A DNA stretch of 64,000 nucleotides from Burkholderia sp. H160 (GCA_000173575.1 ABYL01000002.1:80459-144458); one strand, 5' to 3'. Shown: positions 1 to 9,068, counted from the stretch's first letter. Notes: generated by a model not told the origin, from the sequence alone. Program-made: numbers and translations.

Positions 1-130
1 GGGCATCTGATGTTTGCGCATGTGCGTAGTGCAAGAGGCTGCAAAGTGCGAGGGCCGCCGTCATTAAGGCAAGCCGCAATAGCGTATATTTCCAGCGTGC
101 CTTGGCATCGGCATGTTTTTGTGCGTGCAT
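1..130 (-). CDS. N-terminus of an exported protein, cut by the window edge
   Basis: Reading the minus strand from an ATG at 128-130 gives about 43 residues that look like a signal peptide. There is a basic N-region rich in Lys, Arg and His, a hydrophobic core (LLRLALMTAALALCSLL) and a small-residue cleavage site of the type AHA-Q. The frame stays open to base 1, so the mature protein lies outside the window and cannot be identified. There is no strong ribosome binding site, and a second in-frame Met lies in the hydrophobic core. The gene is divergent from the next genes. The call rests only on the signal-peptide pattern. Confidence 0.5.
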   Translation of the reverse strand, partial: MHAQKHADAKARWKYTLLRLALMTAALALCSLLHYAHAQTSDA

Positions 131-636
131 ATGATCAGGGATGAGCCTGGATGCAAGCACTGTAAAGACGATATTGTTGAAGTCTTCAAAAAAAATCAGT
201 AGTGCGCGTAAAAAGGGCGTAAATACCTGGGGCGTTCCAGACACTTCGGTCGAGACAGCACCGACAGCGCCGACGCGAACTGGACATCGCCGACCGACGG
301 AGGCAACTTCTGCGCGGCGTGAGCAAGCCTTCAGGCAGCAGCAGCCACATGCGCAGCCGTTCCTTGGTGTGGCTCGCTTGCGTCTGCGCGTTCTGATTGA
401 ATCCTGCGCGAGCATCAGACGGTTGATCGCACCCGGTGCCTGAGGATCGTCGCGCGTGGAGACAAACACCGGCTCATTCCGGGAATAACCACGGCATCTC
501 CACGGTCTTGCAGGTGAGACTGGCGGAAGATGGGTGATCCAATGAATATCGTCGATATGGCCCGTGCATCGGGAGGGAGCATCATCCAGGCGGCGTTTGA
601 CCGTCACGTGACCCACGACACTACCGGGACGTTCGC
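131..636. other. Intergenic stretch without a convincing gene
   Basis: About 500 bases lie between the divergent edge gene and the cyclase-type membrane domain. A 100-residue open frame at 141-443 has no ribosome binding site, no recognisable motif and an Arg/Ala-rich composition typical of chance GC-rich frames. I see no RNA gene or clear regulatory palindrome. Confidence 0.4.
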
Positions 637-1398
637 ATGACGGTACGGATGCAAGCCGTTCTGCGGCGGTTCCAACTCGGCTCCGGCGTGGTGTTGCTGG
701 TCTATCTCTTTCTGCATCTGCTCAATCACGCGCTCGGAATCTGGTCGCTCGAACTTGCCGGACGCGGTCTGCTGCTAGCGCTATGGCTCTGGCGTAGCGC
801 ACCCGGAACGATCGCGTTGTATGGTGCGGCCGCGCTACATTTTGCGTTGGCCCTACGAACGATATACGCGCGCCGTCACTGGGCGTTGCCTCTCGCTGAG
901 TGGGTGCGTCTGTGGGCAGGACTGAGCCTGCCGCTGTTGCTGATCCGCCATGCGGTGACGACCCGGCTCGCGTCCTCGCTCTATGGCTTCGAACCTGACT
1001 ATGAGCGCATCGTCGTCCAGCTACTGATGAGTGGTTCGCAGGGTTTGCAGCTTGCGCTGCTCGCGCCCGGATGGATACACGGATGCCTCGGGCTCTGGTT
1101 TCGCTTGCGTCACTTCCCGTGGGCGCTGCGCATGAAACCCGTGCTGTTGACATGGGTCATCCTGTTGCCATTGCTATCCGCGGCAGGCTTTGCACGGATG
1201 ATGCGAACCGTCGAGGCGAAGAGGGCCATCCTTGCGGCTCCCGATCCAAAGCTGACTGCGCATCAGTTCGCACTGAACGCCTGGCGTCACGATCTCGTGG
1301 CCTTATACCTGGCTCTGGTCATCGGCGCGTTCGTCGTAGGCCAATTGCGCAACGCGCTTGAACGCCGAAGCTTGCGGGAGCGTTCGGTGAGTTCGTGA
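637..1398 (+). CDS. Orphan heme-type membrane domain of an adenylate cyclase
   Basis: The 253-residue polytopic membrane protein has about six hydrophobic helices. It begins with the pattern LGSGVVLLVYLFLHLLNH, which is characteristic of the N-terminal succinate-dehydrogenase-cytochrome-b-like domain of rhizobial and burkholderial class III adenylate cyclases (CyaC type). In that family the domain binds heme b through conserved His residues and is followed by a 2Fe-2S ferredoxin domain and a cyclase catalytic domain. Here a stop follows the last helix, so both cytoplasmic domains are missing. It may be a truncated relic or a stand-alone membrane heme protein. The start lacks a strong ribosome binding site, and no catalytic half follows downstream. 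Confidence 0.65.
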   Translation: MTVRMQAVLRRFQLGSGVVLLVYLFLHLLNHALGIWSLELAGRGLLLALWLWRSAPGTIALYGAAALHFALALRTIYARRHWALPLAEWVRLWAGLSLPLLLIRHAVTTRLASSLYGFEPDYERIVVQLLMSGSQGLQLALLAPGWIHGCLGLWFRLRHFPWALRMKPVLLTWVILLPLLSAAGFARMMRTVEAKRAILAAPDPKLTAHQFALNAWRHDLVALYLALVIGAFVVGQLRNALERRSLRERSVSS

Positions 1399-1554
1399 TA
1401 GCACGATACCGTTGTGCGAAACGCGAAGCCCGGGAATATCCAGCGAGAAGTCTGCGTCTACCTGATGTGCATCGAGCAACTCTCACGATCTGACGAAACA
1501 GTCCGCAGTGAATGCCGGTGCGCGAATCCATCCTCAGGTTATCAGGAGTGCAAC

Positions 1555-1875
1555 ATGAAAACGGAATCGATGAAACAGTACGCGGGTTCACCGCTACTCA
1601 GATTCGTGATCGCTGGCGTGATGTTGACGGCGTACGGCGCGAGCGTGGATGCGCAAACCGTGTCGGGGTCCGAGCCTCATCAAGTCACCCGCGCGGAAGT
1701 GATGCACGAACTCGAGGAACTGGAAGCGGCGGGATACAACCCGTCGATGGGCGATGATGGTTCGTATCCCGCCGATATTCAGGCGGCGGAAGCAAAGGTG
1801 GCCGCCAGACATCGAGCGGAAAGTGCAGCGGTGATGAGCGGAGGGCAGGGCGGGCAAATGGTGCGCACGCATTGA
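1555..1875 (+). CDS. DUF4148 family small exported protein
   Basis: The 106-residue protein has an N-terminal signal peptide (hydrophobic stretch LLRFVIAGVMLTAYG, probable cleavage after VDA). The mature part starts with the DUF4148 pattern: LTRAEV-like segment (VTRAEVMHELEELEAAGYNPS), a short acidic/aromatic stretch and IQAAEAKV. Such proteins are very common in Burkholderiales and their role is unknown; they are expected in the periplasm. The start at ATG 1555 is chosen because it has a ribosome binding site (CAGGAG) about eight bases upstream and places the signal peptide at the N-terminus. An earlier in-frame start at 1414 would add a non-signal extension. Confidence 0.85.
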   Translation: MKTESMKQYAGSPLLRFVIAGVMLTAYGASVDAQTVSGSEPHQVTRAEVMHELEELEAAGYNPSMGDDGSYPADIQAAEAKVAARHRAESAAVMSGGQGGQMVRTH

Positions 1876-1882
1876 CGGATCG

Positions 1883-1905
1883 CGTCTCAGCCGGCCGCGG
1901 AGACG
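1883..1905. terminator. Possible terminator hairpin between convergent genes
   Basis: CGTCTC at 1883-1888 pairs with GAGACG at 1900-1905 around an 11-base GC-rich loop, just after the DUF4148 stop and across the stop of the convergent GGDEF-EAL gene. There is no T-run, so the assignment is weak. Confidence 0.3.
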
Positions 1906-4256
1906 GATACGGAACCCTCGCAATGCACGAGCTTCTCCGCATCCGTCGGCATCGTCAAAAAGAACCCTTGCACATAGTCGCAGCCCGCTTCGCGTAGGGC
2001 ATGCAACTGTTGATTCGTTTCGACACCTTCTGCCGTCACCTTGATGCCGAGTTCGTGCGACATCTGAATGATGCCGCGGACGATTGACGTGGCCGCCGCG
2101 TCGCGGCCCAGTCTTGCCGTAAATGAGCGGTCAATCTTGACGATGTCCGGCGAGAAATCGGCCAGATAGCGCAGGCTCGAGTACCCCGTGCCGAAATCGT
2201 CGATGGCGATGCGCACGCCAAGGCGCTTGAGCGCCATCAACGTGGCTTGAGCGAGTGAGGAGTTTTCCATCAGCGCGCTTTCAGTCAGTTCGATTTCAAG
2301 GCGGCCCGGCGACACCTGGTGTTTTCGCAGCGCCTCGTTGACTATGGCGACAAGGGAGTCATCCCTGAGTTGACGAGCAGACACGTTCACCGACATGGAG
2401 AGCTTTTTTCCTCCGGCGGTCTGCCAGATGGCCAGTTGCGCGAGGGCCGCGTCGATGATCCACGTCCCGACTTCGACGATGAACCCGCTTTCTTCCAGTA
2501 TGGGGATGAAGCTGCCGGGAGCCACCAACCCTCGCGCTGGATGATTCCATCGAACGAGTGCTTCGACGCCTTTCACCGCCAGAGAGGCTGGCTCGTGAAT
2601 ACCCTGGAAATGAAGGACAAACTGGTTCGACGCCAGCGCCGTAGGCAGATCGCGCTCCAGTTCGAAATCCCCTAGTAGAGCGCTGGACGCTTTGTCGGCA
2701 AACCTGAAGGCGTTGCGACCACCTCTTTTCGCCGCATACATGGCGATATCCGCGCTGGTCAGGAGCGCCTCGTGGTCTCGACCGTGCTCAGGAAAGATCG
2801 ATATGCCGATCGACGCCGTGACGAATGGCGCAGCGTGGTCCTTTCGAACGTCGTTTGAAAACCGGTTGAGCAGAGACTGCGCCATCGTCGCCAGCGTGGC
2901 CTTGTCGTTCTCGACGATGACCGCGAACTCGTCGCCGCCGAGGCGCGCCACGCATGCATCGGGAGGAAGTGCTCCCTGAATGACTTTCGCGATGTCCTTC
3001 AACAGGCGGTCGGCGGCTGTATGGCCGAGCGTATCGTTGAGGACTTTGAACCGGTCGAGGTCGACGAACATGAGACCGAAGGCGACGTTCTGCCTGCAAA
3101 GCGATTTCATGCGGCGGACCAGGGCGCCGCGGCTAGCCAAACCTGTCAGCCCATCGGTGTAGGCCAATCGGTCAAGCGCCGCGAGGCGTTCCTGTTCCAG
3201 CGTGATGTCCTCGCCGACACCGACGATGCGCGTCACCTTTGCGCAGCCATCGCGCACGGGGTAGGCCGTGCTTCTGATCCAGCGCAGGCAACCATCGGAG
3301 CGGCGGATGCGGTATTCGACACGGCCTTCTGTTCCTTCGGACGCGACGCGGTTCATCTCGGCGAGCACAGGCTCGAGGTCCTCGGGAACCACGAGATCGA
3401 GCCACGCGGAAGGCTTCCTGCTGAGCTCTTGAGGCGTAAGGCCGAAGACGCTCTCAACCCCTGCGCTGACATGATGAAAGCGTTCAAACTTCGAGCTATA
3501 CGAATAGAACACGAGGCCGACATGGGACTCCATCTCCTGCATCAGCTGATTGCGTTCGCGAAGCGTTTTCAACAACTCGCATTGCTGAGTGACATCCTCT
3601 GACGCACAAAGGAGCGCAGAGACGGCACCATCTTCACCGGTCACTGGCGTGAGGGTGGAATTCCACCATTTGGTCCGCCCCTTGGTCGTCGCGCAGCTTC
3701 CAGTGAAAGATGTGCTCGCCCCTGAAAGAGCGCCCGCCAGGGCCGTCTCGGCCGCCGTGCGGTCGTCGCCGGTCCAGAACGCCAGCCAGTCGACGCCGGA
3801 GAGTTGCTCCGGTGACTCCGCCTCCATCAACATGGCGCCATGCTCCGACACGCGCAACATTTTCCCGTCTGTCGCCAGCATCTTCAGGCAGTCGCGATTC
3901 GCATGCAGAAGCCCGCTCGCCAATGCGGTAGCGGCACTCTGCCGGGCGTGGTCAGCGCCGAGTTTCCGGTGCACCACCGCGAGGACGGCGATGCCCGCCG
4001 CCATCGACAATGCAAGACGTAGGATCATCGCCGCTTCACTGGCTGCCTGGTGCACGAGGGAAGCTATGCCGACGCCGGCGGCAATGGCGATGAGGAAACT
4101 CGTCAGCGGTATGGTCCTGCGTCGACCATACCGCGAGAGGAAATAGGCAAGGAACTGCTGGTTCCGGGCTGACCAGCCATCGGCGTGTGCGTCAGTATCG
4201 CCCTCAGACAGAATCGGCTTGAATTTTTTCGGACACGATGCCGCTTTGGATTTCAC
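1887..4256 (-). CDS. Membrane-anchored PAS-GGDEF-EAL cyclic-di-GMP enzyme
   Basis: The 789-residue protein has two hydrophobic segments near residues 45-100. Two PAS-type regions follow at about 125-235 and 245-360; the second has the PAC-like stretch LRWIRSTAYPVRDG. A diguanylate cyclase domain is at about 370-530 with intact GGDEF. A phosphodiesterase domain is at about 540-785 with EALVRWNHP, ELTES, DDFGTGYSSLRYL, KIDRSF and AEGVET. Both catalytic signatures look complete, so synthesis, breakdown or switching between them is possible. It probably sits in the inner membrane and adjusts cyclic-di-GMP in response to a PAS signal. It is transcribed alone and converges on the DUF4148 gene. Confidence 0.93.
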   Translation of the reverse strand: MKSKAASCPKKFKPILSEGDTDAHADGWSARNQQFLAYFLSRYGRRRTIPLTSFLIAIAAGVGIASLVHQAASEAAMILRLALSMAAGIAVLAVVHRKLGADHARQSAATALASGLLHANRDCLKMLATDGKMLRVSEHGAMLMEAESPEQLSGVDWLAFWTGDDRTAAETALAGALSGASTSFTGSCATTKGRTKWWNSTLTPVTGEDGAVSALLCASEDVTQQCELLKTLRERNQLMQEMESHVGLVFYSYSSKFERFHHVSAGVESVFGLTPQELSRKPSAWLDLVVPEDLEPVLAEMNRVASEGTEGRVEYRIRRSDGCLRWIRSTAYPVRDGCAKVTRIVGVGEDITLEQERLAALDRLAYTDGLTGLASRGALVRRMKSLCRQNVAFGLMFVDLDRFKVLNDTLGHTAADRLLKDIAKVIQGALPPDACVARLGGDEFAVIVENDKATLATMAQSLLNRFSNDVRKDHAAPFVTASIGISIFPEHGRDHEALLTSADIAMYAAKRGGRNAFRFADKASSALLGDFELERDLPTALASNQFVLHFQGIHEPASLAVKGVEALVRWNHPARGLVAPGSFIPILEESGFIVEVGTWIIDAALAQLAIWQTAGGKKLSMSVNVSARQLRDDSLVAIVNEALRKHQVSPGRLEIELTESALMENSSLAQATLMALKRLGVRIAIDDFGTGYSSLRYLADFSPDIVKIDRSFTARLGRDAAATSIVRGIIQMSHELGIKVTAEGVETNQQLHALREAGCDYVQGFFLTMPTDAEKLVHCEGSVSVSAAG

Positions 4257-4382
4257 GCTTGTCTCCGACTACCTGTTATAGCGACGGCTCGAATGCTACC
4301 TGCTCCCTCATCTTTACTATTACGGTACGGATTGACGAATCTTTAGTGTGTGGAAACCTGATCGGGAACCGCGGGACACGCA

Positions 4383-5744
4383 TCAGCCTTTGCGAGGCTT
4401 GTCTTGCGCGAACTGCCGGATGCGCTCGGCAAGAGCGGGTATGCCGGAGTCGCGGGCAACGTAATGAGCCACCTGCCGGGTGGCCAGATCGATGGTCACC
4501 TGATCGTCGGGGGTTTTCGTGTTGGGGCCGTCGACTGCGGGATGGTATTCGACACGCAATTGCCTCTCGTTGACGATCAGCCGCAAATAACCGTAGTTCC
4601 GGTCGTCGTAGTTTTCGAGGACGACTGCATCCGTATCTTTCGAGGCAGCCTGGATCAACTGCGGCGCGCGAAGTGGCGGTTGGCCATTGGTGGTGAGCCG
4701 CTGCACGTTGTGACCGCCGTTCCCACAAACGATGTAAGGGATGTGGGTGCCATCGGGACGGGTTCGCGTAAAGCGCTGATAGTTGTGCGCGTGACCCGAG
4801 AGGTCGGCATGTGGCCATATACCGACCTCATTGCAGACTGTATCGATCTGCTGTTGCATGTCGACGCTCCAGCCGTGACGGCCGCGCGCCACATAGGGGG
4901 GATGGTGATGCGCGAAAAGCAGCGCGCCTCGATAGTTTTCTTTCTTCACCCGCTGTAACGCCGCTTTCAGGAACTTCAACTGGCTGTTGCCGATGTGACC
5001 GTCTGCAATCACACCGGGATCTTCGAGCGTATTGCTGTACAACGCAATGATGCGCACGAACGGCGCCTCGAACGTGAAGAACACGCCTGGCTGGATTTGT
5101 GCCGTACGTGACAGGTGGCCCGCGTCGGGAGAGACCTGGAAGCAGTCGGAGCAGAAGTTTCTGACAAACGCCTGCAGGCTTTGCTCATGCTGCAACGGCG
5201 AAACCATTCCGTCGTGATTGCCGGCAACGGCGAGAATCGGCGCGTGATAGTCGCGATACGGTTCATAGAACTGGTCGTAGTAGTACTGCGCCTCGCCAAA
5301 ACTGTAGACGATGTCGCCGAGCAGAAAGTTGAATTGCGGCACCTCCGCGGGATCGGCTTCGTCGAAATCGCTGACCATCTTGTCCGATACTTCATTCTGG
5401 GTAGCCGGACCTTTCGTACTGCCGCAATCGCCGGTGGCGTGAAAGACGATCTGTCCGCTCGTGTTGATGCTTTCGAGGAGCGTCTGGTTGTTGTTCACCA
5501 CATCCGCAAACGTAAGCCGGGGCTCGGTGCCGCCACGCGGCGCAGGAAACGGCAGCGCCGTCAGCTTGTGCTCCCGGTTCAGTTCGTCGATGACCTTGTA
5601 GGCTGCGGCATCGGATGCGTGCCTGACCACGAACGTTTGCGGATCCGGCGTGGGCTGCGGCTGCGAGAAAACGGGCGCGGCGAGAATCCTTCCATTGCCG
5701 GGGCCGCGCGCGGCCGGCGATTTGTTCGAGGGCTTCTTAGGCAT
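4383..5744 (-). CDS. Calcineurin-like metallophosphoesterase
   Basis: The 453-residue protein has the full binuclear metallophosphoesterase motif set in order: GDCGS, GDIVYSFGEAQ, AGNHDG, FAHHHPPY and SGHAHNYQRF. This order matches purple-acid-phosphatase-like and phosphodiesterase-type enzymes of the superfamily; the substrate cannot be told from sequence. I see no clear signal peptide, and the N-terminus is Pro/Lys-rich. The ATG at 5744 is preferred over an upstream in-frame Met because AAGGAGA precedes it at proper spacing. The gene lies between two unrelated minus-strand genes with gaps of 126 and 148 bases. Confidence 0.88.
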   Translation of the reverse strand: MPKKPSNKSPAARGPGNGRILAAPVFSQPQPTPDPQTFVVRHASDAAAYKVIDELNREHKLTALPFPAPRGGTEPRLTFADVVNNNQTLLESINTSGQIVFHATGDCGSTKGPATQNEVSDKMVSDFDEADPAEVPQFNFLLGDIVYSFGEAQYYYDQFYEPYRDYHAPILAVAGNHDGMVSPLQHEQSLQAFVRNFCSDCFQVSPDAGHLSRTAQIQPGVFFTFEAPFVRIIALYSNTLEDPGVIADGHIGNSQLKFLKAALQRVKKENYRGALLFAHHHPPYVARGRHGWSVDMQQQIDTVCNEVGIWPHADLSGHAHNYQRFTRTRPDGTHIPYIVCGNGGHNVQRLTTNGQPPLRAPQLIQAASKDTDAVVLENYDDRNYGYLRLIVNERQLRVEYHPAVDGPNTKTPDDQVTIDLATRQVAHYVARDSGIPALAERIRQFAQDKPRKG

Positions 5745-5892
5745 GTCCGGTTCTCCTTGATCGTTATCAAACCGCGGCCCCGCGGAGGTCGGCAAACTGG
5801 CACCAATTGACGATGCTGTGACTGACCAGTTGCGTTGTCGGCAGGTCAACTCGCGGCAACATTAAGCAAATTGCAGACCCGGCGCGTGCAAC

Positions 5893-6726
5893 TCAGGCCG
5901 ATTGCGGCCTGAACGCATACTGCGCAATCTCGCCGCCACGCGCGACCACTGCCGTGCTCTCGGGAATCTCCTCCCACCAGCCGGCCAGGTCAGAGAGCGG
6001 CTCGGACAGTACAAGGAACGCATTCTCGCCGGCCGTCTTGATGCGAGGATCGTCGGGATACATTTCGTGCAGATGACGGAAGGAGGCGGTGTGAAACAGC
6101 GAGCGCGACTGTCCTTCGCTCGAATAGCGGACCGCGATGATCTGCTCGCCGTCGGTCGCGCAGACGGTCATGTTCAGCGGCTCGTCCACGTCATGCTTGC
6201 GGCCCGTGGCTTCGACGAAGCCGACCATCCGTTCGAGCGCGGTGACAGGGGTAAGCTCCAGCCCGAAGGTCAGCGCTAGAAAAAACAGCACTTCGGAGTC
6301 GGTCGAGCCTTCGAGGGAGGGGAACAGATCAGGGTCGATCGCCACCATCAGATCGCGGCGCACCTTCGGGTAGTTGCGCACCAGTCCGTTGTGCGCGAAC
6401 AGCCAGCGGCCGTGGCGGAACGGATGACAGTTGGTTTCCTGCGACGGCGTGTCGGTCGCCGCGCGTATGTGCGCAACGAACAGCGGCGAGTGAATCGCCC
6501 GCGCGGCCTCGCGCAGATTGCGGTCGCTCCACGCGGGCTGGATGCAGCGGTAACGAAACGGAATGTCGGTAGGGTGTCCATACCAGCCGATTCCGAAACC
6601 GTCGCCATTGGTGGTGGTGTGACCGAGCCGCGAATGCAGGCTTTGATCGATCAGCGAATGTCGGGCGTTGAACAGCACTGTTTCGAGCTGAAGCGGATTG
6701 CCGGTATAAGCGAGCCAGCGACACAT
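5893..6726 (-). CDS. Class II glutamine amidotransferase, YafJ type
   Basis: The 277-residue protein begins Met-Cys-Arg-Trp, so Cys2 becomes the N-terminal nucleophile of a class II (Ntn) glutamine amidotransferase after Met removal. Family patterns follow: GDGFGIGWY, HIRAAT with the oxyanion-region pattern, and FAHNG. The length matches YafJ/DUG3-like stand-alone glutaminase domains, which lack a fused synthase domain. Biological substrate and partner are unknown for most members. The start is fixed by the need for Cys at position 2 and by an upstream GAGGAGA. The 296 bases upstream are shared with the divergent narG remnant. Confidence 0.88.
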   Translation of the reverse strand: MCRWLAYTGNPLQLETVLFNARHSLIDQSLHSRLGHTTTNGDGFGIGWYGHPTDIPFRYRCIQPAWSDRNLREAARAIHSPLFVAHIRAATDTPSQETNCHPFRHGRWLFAHNGLVRNYPKVRRDLMVAIDPDLFPSLEGSTDSEVLFFLALTFGLELTPVTALERMVGFVEATGRKHDVDEPLNMTVCATDGEQIIAVRYSSEGQSRSLFHTASFRHLHEMYPDDPRIKTAGENAFLVLSEPLSDLAGWWEEIPESTAVVARGGEIAQYAFRPQSA

Positions 6727-7022
6727 GATTGATCTCCTCTCGGTTTATGCATGGCATGTCTATGCTTAGCAGCAGAAGCGACGATACACGCATCGCGAGA
6801 CTCGTGCCTTCGTCGCCGAGGTACTTTGCAAGGATATGCCGAACGGCTGCGGATCAGATTGACCGTGACGCGGCGTGCGTGCACCATATGGGCCACGTGC
6901 CGCGGTGTCGGGGGAAAATAAAACAACCGGTCAGGCACAAAGCGGACGTCAGCCCCGCGTTTGTCAGTTTCAAGTTCTATTGTGACCTTGCACCGATCTA
7001 ATCTGATAGAGGCAGGACGCAT

Positions 7023-7391
7023 ATGAGCCACTTTCTGGACAGGTTACGTTACTTTACGGCCCCTCGTCCCCAGTTTTCCGACGGTCACGGTGCTGTCACA
7101 GACGAAGACCGGCAGTGGGAGGATGCTTACCGGAAGCGCTGGCAGCACGACAAGATAGTTCGCTCTACACATGGAGTGAACTGCACGGGATCATGCTCTT
7201 GGAAGATCTATGTCAAAGGCGGCATCGTCACGTGGGAGACGCAGCAGACGGACTATCCGCGCACCCGGCCCGACATGCCCAATCACGAGCCGCGCGGATG
7301 CTCGCGAGGCGCATCCTACTCGTGGTACCTGTATAGCGCGAACCGCCTGAAATACCCGCTTATGCGCAGTGCGCTCGTCAAGCTGTGGCGC
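7023..7391 (+). pseudogene. narG: 5' remnant of respiratory nitrate reductase alpha subunit
   Basis: About 120 residues match the N-terminus of Nar[11 protein letters not shown], the cluster-binding region [20 protein letters not shown] and [13 protein letters not shown], ending at [10 protein letters not shown]. The protein should be about 1200 residues. After codon 123 the NarG reading stops making sense, and from about 7383 another frame reads as the C-terminus of NarK. The junction falls within CTGTGGCG at about 7381-7391. No narH, narJ or narI follows. The remnant still has its own ATG, but it lacks nearly the whole molybdopterin domain and cannot be functional. Confidence 0.88.
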
Positions 7392-7579
7392 CGATCATCT
7401 TCGGCATCTTGCTGGATTACTTCCGGGTACGTTCCACCTGCTTCATGTTCCTCTACGGGATCGTATGGGTTTCGCTGATCCTGATTTACCTGTCGGAAGT
7501 GCGGCGCACGCCGGTTGCGGGGCCTGTGATTAGCCAGCCGCGTTGGTGTTCGCTCCGCAAGAATGGAGGTGCCCGATGA
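7383..7579 (+). pseudogene. narK: 3' remnant of a nitrate/nitrite MFS transporter
   Basis: The frame starting inside the end of the narG remnant reads [18 protein letters not shown] and [18 protein letters not shown], which is the last helix and tail of NarK-type transporters. It is out of frame with the narG remnant. The stop TGA at 7577-7579 overlaps the ATG of the following nitroreductase gene, so that gene was probably once translationally coupled to narK. The rest of narK is missing. The fragment marks the far side of a deletion that removed most of a nar locus. Confidence 0.82.
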
Positions 7580-8247
7580 AACGCCGTGAACTGTTGGTTG
7601 CGCTGGCCGCAGGCGCGATCGCCGAGGGGACTGCCAGCGTCGCGCAGGCGAGCCCGGCGCAATACACCAATGAGACCGCGCTGCCTAAGCCGAAGCTTAC
7701 CGGCACGGTCTCGCTGGAGGAAGCCATCGAGCGGCGCAGGTCGGTGCGCAGGTTCGGGCCGGACCCGCTGCCTGTCGAAACCGTCAGCCAGTTGCTGTGG
7801 GCCGGGCAGGGCATCACCGGAGCGGACCGCTTTCGCGCGGCGCCGTCGGCTGGCGCTTTGTACCCACTTGAGCTTTACGTGGTGACCCCCGCAGAGGTGA
7901 TGCACTACCTGCCTCAAGGCCACCGGGCCGAGACGCGGACCTCGCCCGACCTGCGTCCGAAACTGCAAGCCCTTGCAGTCGATCAAGCGTCGGTCGGGTC
8001 GGCTCCGGCCCTGATCGTGATCGCCGCCGATGCCGGTCGGCTCTCCCAGAGGTATGGCGCGAGAGCCAAGCCGTATACCGACCACGAGGTCGGGCACGCG
8101 GCCCAGAACATCCTGCTTCAGGCAGTGGTTCTTGGGCTGGTGGCCGTGCCCGTTGCCGCCGTCGATGGGCCGCCGGCGGCGCGCACGCTGGCCCTGCCTG
8201 CCGGCCAGACCGTGGTCTATCTGATCCCGGTAGGTTTTCCGGCCTGA
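7576..8247 (+). CDS. SagB-type nitroreductase family protein, exported
   Basis: The 223-residue protein has an N-terminal signal-like segment with a twin-Arg (MKRRELL, then an Ala-rich core). The flavin nitroreductase pattern RRSVRRFGPDPL, a GAGQGIT-like segment (AGQGITG), APSAGALYPLELYV and a C-terminal GHAAQNILLQAVVLGL region follow. These are features of SagB-type nitroreductases, which bind FMN; in most bacteria outside toxin clusters the substrate is unknown. The ATG at 7576 has GGAGG eight bases upstream and overlaps the narK stop, so this start is preferred. It may have been the last gene of the lost nar operon. It converges on cobF. Confidence 0.85.
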   Translation: MKRRELLVALAAGAIAEGTASVAQASPAQYTNETALPKPKLTGTVSLEEAIERRRSVRRFGPDPLPVETVSQLLWAGQGITGADRFRAAPSAGALYPLELYVVTPAEVMHYLPQGHRAETRTSPDLRPKLQALAVDQASVGSAPALIVIAADAGRLSQRYGARAKPYTDHEVGHAAQNILLQAVVLGLVAVPVAAVDGPPAARTLALPAGQTVVYLIPVGFPA

Positions 8248-8258
8248 GTTGCCGAAGA

Positions 8259-9029
8259 CTATTCCTCCGCTTCGCCTCGTCGTTTCAGCAGATAAGTATC
8301 CATGATCCAGCCATGCCGCCGGCGTGCATCGGCGCGGATACGCTCGATGTCATCCGCCACGTCACAAAGTTTGCCCGCCATGAGGATTTCGTCTGGCGTG
8401 CCGACATACGCGCCCCAGTAAATATCCAGATCCTCATTGCAGACCTGCCGGAATGCGTTCTGCGCATCGAGCATGACGACGACGCTATCCATATTGTTCG
8501 GGAAGCCCTTCGCGATGCGCCGTCCGTTCGTGATCCCGATCGACTGGCCAATCTCGTTCAAGGCAATCCGATGTTTCGCCGCAAGCGCCTGCACGCTGCT
8601 GATCCCCGGAATGACCTCGTACTCGAACTCGTGCCGGCCGCCGCGCGATATCGCGCCGATGATCCGCATCGTGCTGTCGTAGAGCGACGGATCGCCCCAC
8701 ACGAGAAAAGCGCCGCATTCGCCGTCTGACAGCTCTTGCGCGATCAGACGCTCGAAAACCCGCCGCTTTTGCTGATTGAGTTTCCGGACGGTTGCAACGT
8801 AATCGCGCTCGTCACGTTCGCGCTCGGGACTCGACACCTGCACGATCCGATAGGCCCGGTCCTTCACATAACGCTCGATGATTTCCTTGCGCAATGCAGC
8901 GAGTTTTTCTTTCTGTGGGCCTTTGTCCATGACGAAAAAGACGTCGACCTGATTGAGCGCATTGACCGCCTGGATGGTCACGTACTCCGGGTTTCCCGCG
9001 CCTATGCCGATAATCAGTATCCGTTTCAA
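8259..9029 (-). CDS. cobF: Precorrin-6A synthase (deacetylating) CobF
   Basis: The 256-residue SAM-dependent tetrapyrrole methylase begins ILIIGIGAGNPEYVTIQAV, the CobF form of the nucleotide-binding loop, and has FLVWGDPSLYDSTMRI and IPGISSVQALAAKH. In aerobic cobalamin synthesis CobF methylates C-1 of precorrin-5 and releases acetate to give precorrin-6A. The length is normal for CobF. No other cob gene is nearby: it converges on the nitroreductase and follows the sugar importer after 39 bases, so it may be read from that operon. I saw no cobalamin riboswitch upstream. Confidence 0.9.
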   Translation of the reverse strand: MKRILIIGIGAGNPEYVTIQAVNALNQVDVFFVMDKGPQKEKLAALRKEIIERYVKDRAYRIVQVSSPERERDERDYVATVRKLNQQKRRVFERLIAQELSDGECGAFLVWGDPSLYDSTMRIIGAISRGGRHEFEYEVIPGISSVQALAAKHRIALNEIGQSIGITNGRRIAKGFPNNMDSVVVMLDAQNAFRQVCNEDLDIYWGAYVGTPDEILMAGKLCDVADDIERIRADARRRHGWIMDTYLLKRRGEAEE

Positions 9030-9068
9030 CGATCAACTCCGATGCGCACTAGCGGCTCGACTCAAAAC

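Noticed and set aside
141-443. Plus-strand frame of 100 residues near the left edge
   Set aside because: No ribosome binding site, no motif, and a composition typical of chance frames.
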